This document shows positions 58,781 to 64,000 of a DNA stretch of 64,000 bases, in pieces (position 1 is the stretch's first letter; each line of letters opens with the position of its first letter). Source of the DNA: Mytilus californianus. Taxonomy: Eukaryota; Mollusca; Bivalvia; Mytilida; Mytilidae. The notes beneath the pieces are model-generated. The model worked only from the letters and a program-made list of their open reading frames with translations, was not told the DNA's origin and did no database searches. Location of the stretch: contig NW_026262648.1 of assembly GCF_021869535.1 (NCBI RefSeq), positions 2,170,001-2,234,000 of the forward strand, read 5' to 3'. A program made the position numbers and the translations under genes.

Positions 58781-58821
58781 CAGTCCTTTCATTCCTTTTT
58801 CTCCTTTATCACCCCGGTCAC
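58781..58821 (-). CDS. gene 2 short collagen exon
   Basis: On the minus strand the acceptor is 'atttgtttaag|gt' and the donor 'ggactg|gtaagt'. It encodes (G)DRGDKGEKGMKGL. Phase 1 in, phase 0 out, the counterpart of gene 1 exon 8. Its acidic triplets contrast with the basic ones there. Confidence 0.75.
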
Positions 58822-61800
58822 CTTAAACAAATTTAGTAAATAATGACTTTCGAATGTAGACATTGACGTACATAATGAAATTGTAATACACATACAAACA
58901 CACACACAAACATATATGTTTATATAATCCTTGATAATAGAAGGTGAAACCGGTAGGATAATGAACGTTGTCGTTACAATTTGTGAAATTCAATTGTGTA
59001 ACTCAGAGTATTGGCATTTTTTAACGAAATTTGATTTCATATTTGTTACAGGCATTTTATAAAATGTCGAACCTTGACTGGCATTATATAAAATACCTAG
59101 TCATTTTGAAAAAAATGATTGAAATTTTGAAATAAAATTCAACAAATTGCCTATTCATTATATGTTAATAGAAAAGATATCATTTAGATGCATATGACAA
59201 ATACACACTAGCTCGAAAGAAAATAAGTAATGGTTCGGTATAACTAAGTTTTTATTATTCAAATACCAGCTGGGAAATTTTGTATATCTTTTAATTGTTC
59301 TTTTTAGTAAAATTACTTCAAGTATGTACTCACTTTGTATGTCAGATAGTAATTTATGATCTTCTTGTCATGATGGCAGAAGGACAAATTGTTCTTTAAA
59401 TAGGACAAATTTACAAATGAGTTTTCAGAAAATCGAGATTCAACACAGATGTGTGTAAAACGAAGCAGAGAACAGGGAAGATGTTTTTAATGACCGATTA
59501 CTGTTTGTTTCTGGTTAGTAGAAAATAGTTCATGCATATTTAGGACCAGAAAAGTTGATAATAATCAAATTGGTAAAATTTGCAATGGATTGAGTTAGAT
59601 AAAGGACAAGAGGCTCTTTCGACTGTCGCGTGAAATGAAGGTATGTTGGATAGGAATAGAATTGTTGCAACAGGTAACTTACGGAAGTTTGATTGTTGCA
59701 CTCTCCTTACATGAGGCATCATATTATTGTCCGTATTCAGAAAGAATGCGAATTTATACATCATGCACAGCCAAACAAAACCTGAGTAAATCCAATAAAC
59801 TCCATAAACTCCATAAGAAGCAAAACCAAATGCCTTTATATCCTTTTTGTCCTTTATTGCCTTTCACTCCTTTGACACCCTTATATTCTTTTTGACCTTT
59901 GTAACTGCTCCCTATTTCATTTTAGAATAGAGATTTCATACGACAAGTGATCTTCCTGCTTATACCACGGTGTTTATACTCTATATGAATTTGCAGTAGG
60001 TAATCATACGAGTTTTATTTGATTTGTACACCTCGGATTTTCTGTCTATAAATACAGATAAAAAATAAAACATTCATCTTGATTCGAATAAGTTAAAAAA
60101 TTGAAACTACAAATCAGACAAAACACATTCATGTATAACACATGTCTTAGACTATACATTAAAACAAGATAACTGCTGCTTGAAAGTCAAATACAACAAT
60201 ACCTAATCCGACCAAAAATAAGTACATGCTATCCTATATGTTTTAACCTATGAATGGGTTTTCAGTCTATGATATAATTATTTCACATATTTTAAACTAT
60301 ATTTGTATTTAACATTTGCATGTAAACAGCTATATTATTGGTTTCTCTGACATCTAATGATATCAATAATCTCCCAGCTTCTAGGGGAATCGAAGATAAT
60401 CAATAAAATCCCTTTCCCCACAGTAAATACTAGTAGTATAGCTATCCCTTCAAAGCAAAACAGTAATAATTTAGTATGCTATATTTACCTCGCGGTCCTT
60501 GAACACCTTCTTCCCCGACTAAACCAGATTTGCCTTTTGCTCCTTTAGTTCCTTTTTGTCCTTTTTTCCCTAAATCTCCTAGGTTTCCTTTCAGTCCCTT
60601 AAAACCTTTTTGTCCTTTGTAACCTTTATCGCCCATGTATCCTTTTTGACCTTTGTAACCTTTCTGTCCCTTAAATCCTTTATATCCTTTATTTCCTTTC
60701 ATTCCTTTGACACCCTTATATCCTTTGATACCTTTATTGCCCTTTTCTCCTTTATTGCCTTTAAATCCTTTATTTCCTTTTTGTCCTTTATATCCTTTAT
60801 TGCCTTTCACTCCTTTATTACCCTTATATCCTTTTTGACCTTTGTAACCTTTATAGCCTTTTTGACCTTTGACACCTTTTAATCCCTTAGTTCCTTTGTA
60901 TCCTTTGTTTGCTTTTTGTCCTTTAAAGCCTTTGTAACCTTTTTGTCCTTCGAAGCCTTTATTACCTTTTTTTCCTTTAAGTCCTTTTTGTCCTTTATTT
61001 CCTTTATATCCTTTAATTCCTTTGTTTCCCTTGTATCCCTTCTGTCCTTTGTAACCTTTCGATCCTTTCTGTCCTTTGTTACCTTTATATCCTTTTTGTC
61101 CTTTATATCCTTTATAACCTTTTGTGCCTTTGGTGCCTTTATATCCCTTTTGACCCTTGTAACCTTTGAAACCTTTTTGCCCTTTGTAACCTTTCATTCC
61201 CTTTTGTCCTTTGTATCCTTTGTATCCCTTCATTCCTTTATTTCCTTTATATCCTTTTTCTCCTTTGTTCCCTTTGTTCCCTTTCTGTCCCTTGAAACCT
61301 TGGTATCCTTTTGTTCCCTTATAACCCTTGTATCCTTTCTGACCTTTGTATCCTTTAACTCCTTTTTGGCCTTTAAAGCCTTTGTATCCCTTCTGACCCT
61401 TGTTTCCTTTTAATCCTTTCACTCCTTTGTATCCCTTGTAACCTTTCTTTCCCTTGCTTCCCTTATATCCCTTCTGTCCTTTATTACCTTTATAACCTTT
61501 CAGTCCTTTGAATCCTTTAACACCTTTTTGTCCTTTGTATCCTTTGTATCCTTTTTGGCCTTTCTTGCCTTTGTATCCCTTAGTTCCTTTGTTGCCTTTA
61601 TATCCTTTCTGTCCCTTAACTCCTTTTGACCCTTTTTGTCCTTGTATACCTTTAGATCCTGTTATTCCTTTGTTGCCCTTATATCCCTTATGTCCTTTGT
61701 AACCTTTATATCCTTTAATCCCTTTATATCCTTTAAGTCCCTTTTGTCCTTTGTGACCTTTTTTTCCGTTTATTCCCTTATATCCTTTATATCCCTTTTG

Positions 61801-63338
61801 TCCTTTTCCGCCTTTATAACCTTTTAGTCCTTTGTTTCCTTTATATCCTTTTTGACCTTTACTTCCTTTGTATCCTTTCATTCCTTTGTATCCTTTGTTG
61901 CCCTTTTGCCCTTTGTATCCTTTATTACCCTTTTGTCCTTTGTAACCTTTGTAACCCTTTTGTCCTTTGTTACCTTTAATTCCCTTCGTTCCTTTGTATC
62001 CTTTGTTCCCTTTTTGTCCCTTGTTACCTTTATTTCCTATTTGCCCTTTATAACCTTTATAACCTTTCATTCCTTTATTACCCTTGTAACCTTTCTGTCC
62101 CTTATAACCTTTGTATCCTTTCTGTCCTTTTAACCCTTTATATCCTTTTTCTCCTTTTTGACCTTTGTTTCCTTTGTTTCCTTTATAGCCTTTGCTCCCT
62201 TTCTGTCCCACAAAACCTTTATAACCTTTACGACCCTTATAACCTTTATAACCTTTTTGTCCTTTTCCACCTTTGTATCCCTTTTGTCCTTTATACCCCT
62301 TAGTTCCTTTTTGTCCCTTGTATCCTTTTAATCCTTTGGTACCTTTGTTTCCTTTGTATCCTTTATGACCTTTGATACCCTTATAACCTTTTTCCCCTTT
62401 GCCACCTTTGTATCCCTTTTGTCCTTTGTATCCTTTGTATCCCTTCAACCCTTTGCTTCCAATGTACCCTTTCTGTCCTTTAGCACCTTTTTGTCCTTTG
62501 TAGCCTTTATAGCCTTTTATTCCTTTGCTTCCTTTATATCCTTTTTGTCCTTTATATCCTTTGAATCCTTTTTGTCCTTTATTACCATTTAATCCTTTAT
62601 TTCCTTTGTGACCTTTATTTCCTTTTTGTCCTTTATGTCCTTTATATCCTTTTGTGCCTTTTGCTCCTTTGATACCTTTTATCCCCTTATATCCTTTCTG
62701 TCCTTTGAAACCTTTATAACCTTTCTGGCCTTTGTATCCCTTCAATCCTTTTCGTCCTTTCATTCCTTTGTTACCTTTCATTCCTTTATACCCTTTATTT
62801 CCTTTTTGACCTTTGTAACCTTTGAATCCTTTCTTACCTTTATAACCTTTGTATCCTTTATCTCCTTTGATTCCTTTGTTTCCTTTCATTCCTTTATGTC
62901 CTTTTGATCCCTTTTGTCCTTTGTAGCCTTTGAATCCTTTTTTTCCCTTCAAGCCTTTATATCCTTTTTGCCCTTTGTATCCTTTCGCGCCCTTTTTTCC
63001 CTTTTCGCCTTTAAAGCCTTTTTCTCCTTTAAAGCCTTTATATCCCTTTTGTCCTTTGTATCCTTTGTGTCCTTTCAATCCTTTGAATCCCTTTTCTCCT
63101 ATTTGTCCCATGTAACCTTTATTCCCTTTCTGTCCTTTGTAACCTTTCTTTCCTTTCTGTCCTTTCTGTCCATTGTTTTGCATTCCCTTATTACCTTTAA
63201 ATCCTTTGTTTCCTTTAAAACCCTTTAGTCCCTTTAGTCCTGGAGCACCAGGTCTCCCCGCCAATCCCTGACTTCCTGTTTTACCTCGATCACCTCTCTG
63301 GCCCCTTGTACCCTGAAAACCCTTTGTTCCTTTCATTC
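58781..63338 (-). CDS. gene 2: paralogous giant Gly-X-Lys collagen (partial, spliced)
   Basis: Two exons are visible: complement(60489-63338) and complement(58781-58821), giving about 962 codons. The exon phases (1 in, 1 out for the giant exon; 1 in, 0 out for the short one), the domain composition and the placement of ordinary collagen triplets at both ends all match gene 1. The 5' part is missing. Nothing between 63339 and 64000 looks like an upstream exon, so the signal peptide and any lectin domain should lie outside the window. By analogy it is a secreted trimerising polycationic collagen, and it could even form heterotrimers with gene 1. That is inference. It is transcribed toward gene 1, across 32 kb of repeat-rich DNA. 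Confidence 0.82.
59640..59775 (+). repeat. dispersed element, family C fragment
   Basis: 'ttgttgcaacaggtaactta' and 'gaatttatacatcatgcaca' 'gccaaaca' resemble 16870-17025 and 38020-38170, more diverged. Lies in the last intron of gene 2, directly beside a collagen pseudo-exon. Confidence 0.6.
59820..59906 (-). pseudogene. collagen pseudo-exon fragment
   Basis: The minus strand reads SSYKGQKEYKGVKGVKGNKG then QKGYKGIWFC, a ~85-bp relic of the giant exon. The plus-strand sequence is close to 60765-60851. One glycine is Glu. The only nearby acceptor would not put it in the phase required by the flanking exons, and it runs into non-collagen sequence. It is most likely a stray duplication within the intron. 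Confidence 0.75.
60489..63338 (-). CDS. gene 2 giant (Gly-X-Lys)n collagen exon
   Basis: A single 2850-bp exon (minus strand; acceptor 'atttcttttaag|ga', donor 'ccgcgag|gtaaat'). It opens with ordinary triplets (MKGTKGFQGTRGQRGDRG, KTGSQGLAGRPGAPG), continues with ~300 triplets mostly G-X-K, and closes GKSGLVGEEGVQGPRG. About 30 triplets lack Lys in the third position. Register slips once (G-M-Q-N-N-G, complement 63169-63186). One glycine is replaced by Ala (complement 60910-60912, in GQKANKG). Pro occurs only near the two ends; Cys and Trp are absent. The ATG at 63336 is internal to the exon and is not the true start. Pro/Phe/Ser-rich plus-strand ORFs over this region are shadows. Confidence 0.9.
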
Positions 63339-64000
63339 CTTAAAAGAAATGTTACAAGTAATATATTAACGGTACATTGCACATTATAGATTCGAAGCGC
63401 TTTCCTGGATTACGAATTTTGGAGGGACGGTCAGTCCAAAAATTTTAAATCCTAGGATGTATGAATATCTGAGGAGCTATATGACCAACGCGGATCTCAA
63501 ATGAATGGCCAAATTCACCTAATGTCAACTTCGCCTGAGGGAGTTAGAACCTTAATAGGAATGGTCAAATTCACCTAATGTTAACTTTGTCTGAGGTAGT
63601 TAGAACCTTAATAGGAATGGTCAAATTCACTAATGTCAACTTTGCCTGAGTGAGTTAGATCCTAAATTTCTGAATACTTTCTAAATTGATGAAACAAACA
63701 AAAAACGTGTCAAAATTTGAGAAAAGTTATTCTATCGTTCTATCAATCAACTCAAAATTGATAAACATATTGTCCTGAGACTTTGTAGCGTGCTGCATAC
63801 TCAAAATAATGAAAGCTATTCTGTAAAACCTATTATCAAAAGCAGTAATTACACTCTGCTGCTTTTGAATGTAGGATATCATTTGGCAGTGATTGCTACA
63901 GGTTTTATCTAAATAAAATAATTCTATTGTAAATGTTCAGTGTATATAACTGCAGTAACACAGATGTTTGGATTTCTCTCAGGCAATGTTAGTTTTAGAC
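63339..64000 (-). other. gene 2 upstream intron (partial)
   Basis: No minus-strand exon is visible. It contains a ~56-bp tandem repeat (63505-63665, nearly three copies of 'atggtcaaattcacctaatg' 'tcaactttgcctgag' ...). Confidence 0.55.
63505..63665. repeat. ~56-bp tandem repeat, 2.8 copies
   Basis: 'atggccaaattcacctaatg' plus 'tcaacttcgcctgagggagt' plus 'tagaaccttaatagga' recurs at 63505, 63560 and 63616. Confidence 0.85.

Noticed and set aside
59820..59906. Possible additional collagen exon of gene 2
   Set aside because: The acceptor phase does not match the flanking phase 1 exons, a Gly is mutated to Glu, and the frame runs into unrelated sequence.
60610..63228. Plus-strand ORFs of up to 165 codons over gene 2's giant exon
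   Set aside because: Same shadow effect. The minus strand carries the collagen reading frame and splice sites.
63336..63336. ATG of the long minus ORF as gene 2 start
   Set aside because: It lies two bases inside an exon preceded by a good acceptor, encodes Met in a G-M-K triplet, and is followed by no signal peptide. The same arrangement occurs internally in gene 1 (ATG at 22054).

Overview
The window looks like nuclear DNA of a marine mussel (Mytilus or a close relative). It is AT-rich and intron-rich. It carries many diverged copies of dispersed elements I associate with mussel genomes, such as the 'gattgccaatgagacaac' family and the 'gcgcgtttcgtctacaaaa' family. It also holds decayed reverse-transcriptase fragments, satellites and foldback elements. 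The species call rests on remembered repeat signatures, not on a search.

The biological content is a tail-to-tail pair of collagen-like genes about 32 kb apart. Gene 1 (plus strand, about 10.29-26.5 kb) can be read exon by exon. It has a TATA box, a signal-peptide exon, two short propeptide exons ending in a furin-type RQKR site, and one exon encoding a complete 8-cysteine SUEL/rhamnose-binding lectin domain. A micro-exon linker and a conventional Pro-containing collagen exon follow. Next comes a single 2865-bp exon of about 317 Gly-X-Lys triplets, then a short collagen exon. All splice junctions from the lectin exon to the giant exon are phase 1. Gene 2 (minus strand, about 63.34-58.78 kb) is a partial paralogue. 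It has a 2850-bp giant Gly-X-Lys exon entered and left in phase 1, then a short collagen exon leaving in phase 0, exactly as in gene 1. Its 5' exons (signal, lectin if present) must lie beyond base 64000.

The giant domains are unusual. Lysine fills the third position of nearly every triplet. The cores contain no Pro, Cys or Trp, few acidic residues, and many Tyr and Gln in the second position (GYK, GQK). I infer a secreted, lectin-headed, polycationic collagen, with Lys sites suited to hydroxylation and glycosylation and Tyr sites possibly available for DOPA-type modification. It could act in adhesion or byssus matrix, mucus, or humoral defence. The sequence does not decide between these.

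Layout: 0.4-3.46 kb ~540-bp satellite; 3.5-4.75 kb retroelement remnant; 5.3-7.5 kb diverged duplicated segments with a 37-bp tandem array; 8.0-8.4 kb SINE/MITE fragments; 9.38-9.85 kb 38-bp minisatellite; 10.2-26.5 kb gene 1, whose introns hold repeats and hairpins; 26.9-58.5 kb repeat-rich intergenic DNA with no gene I can support; 58.6-63.34 kb gene 2; 63.35-64.0 kb short tandem repeats within its upstream intron.
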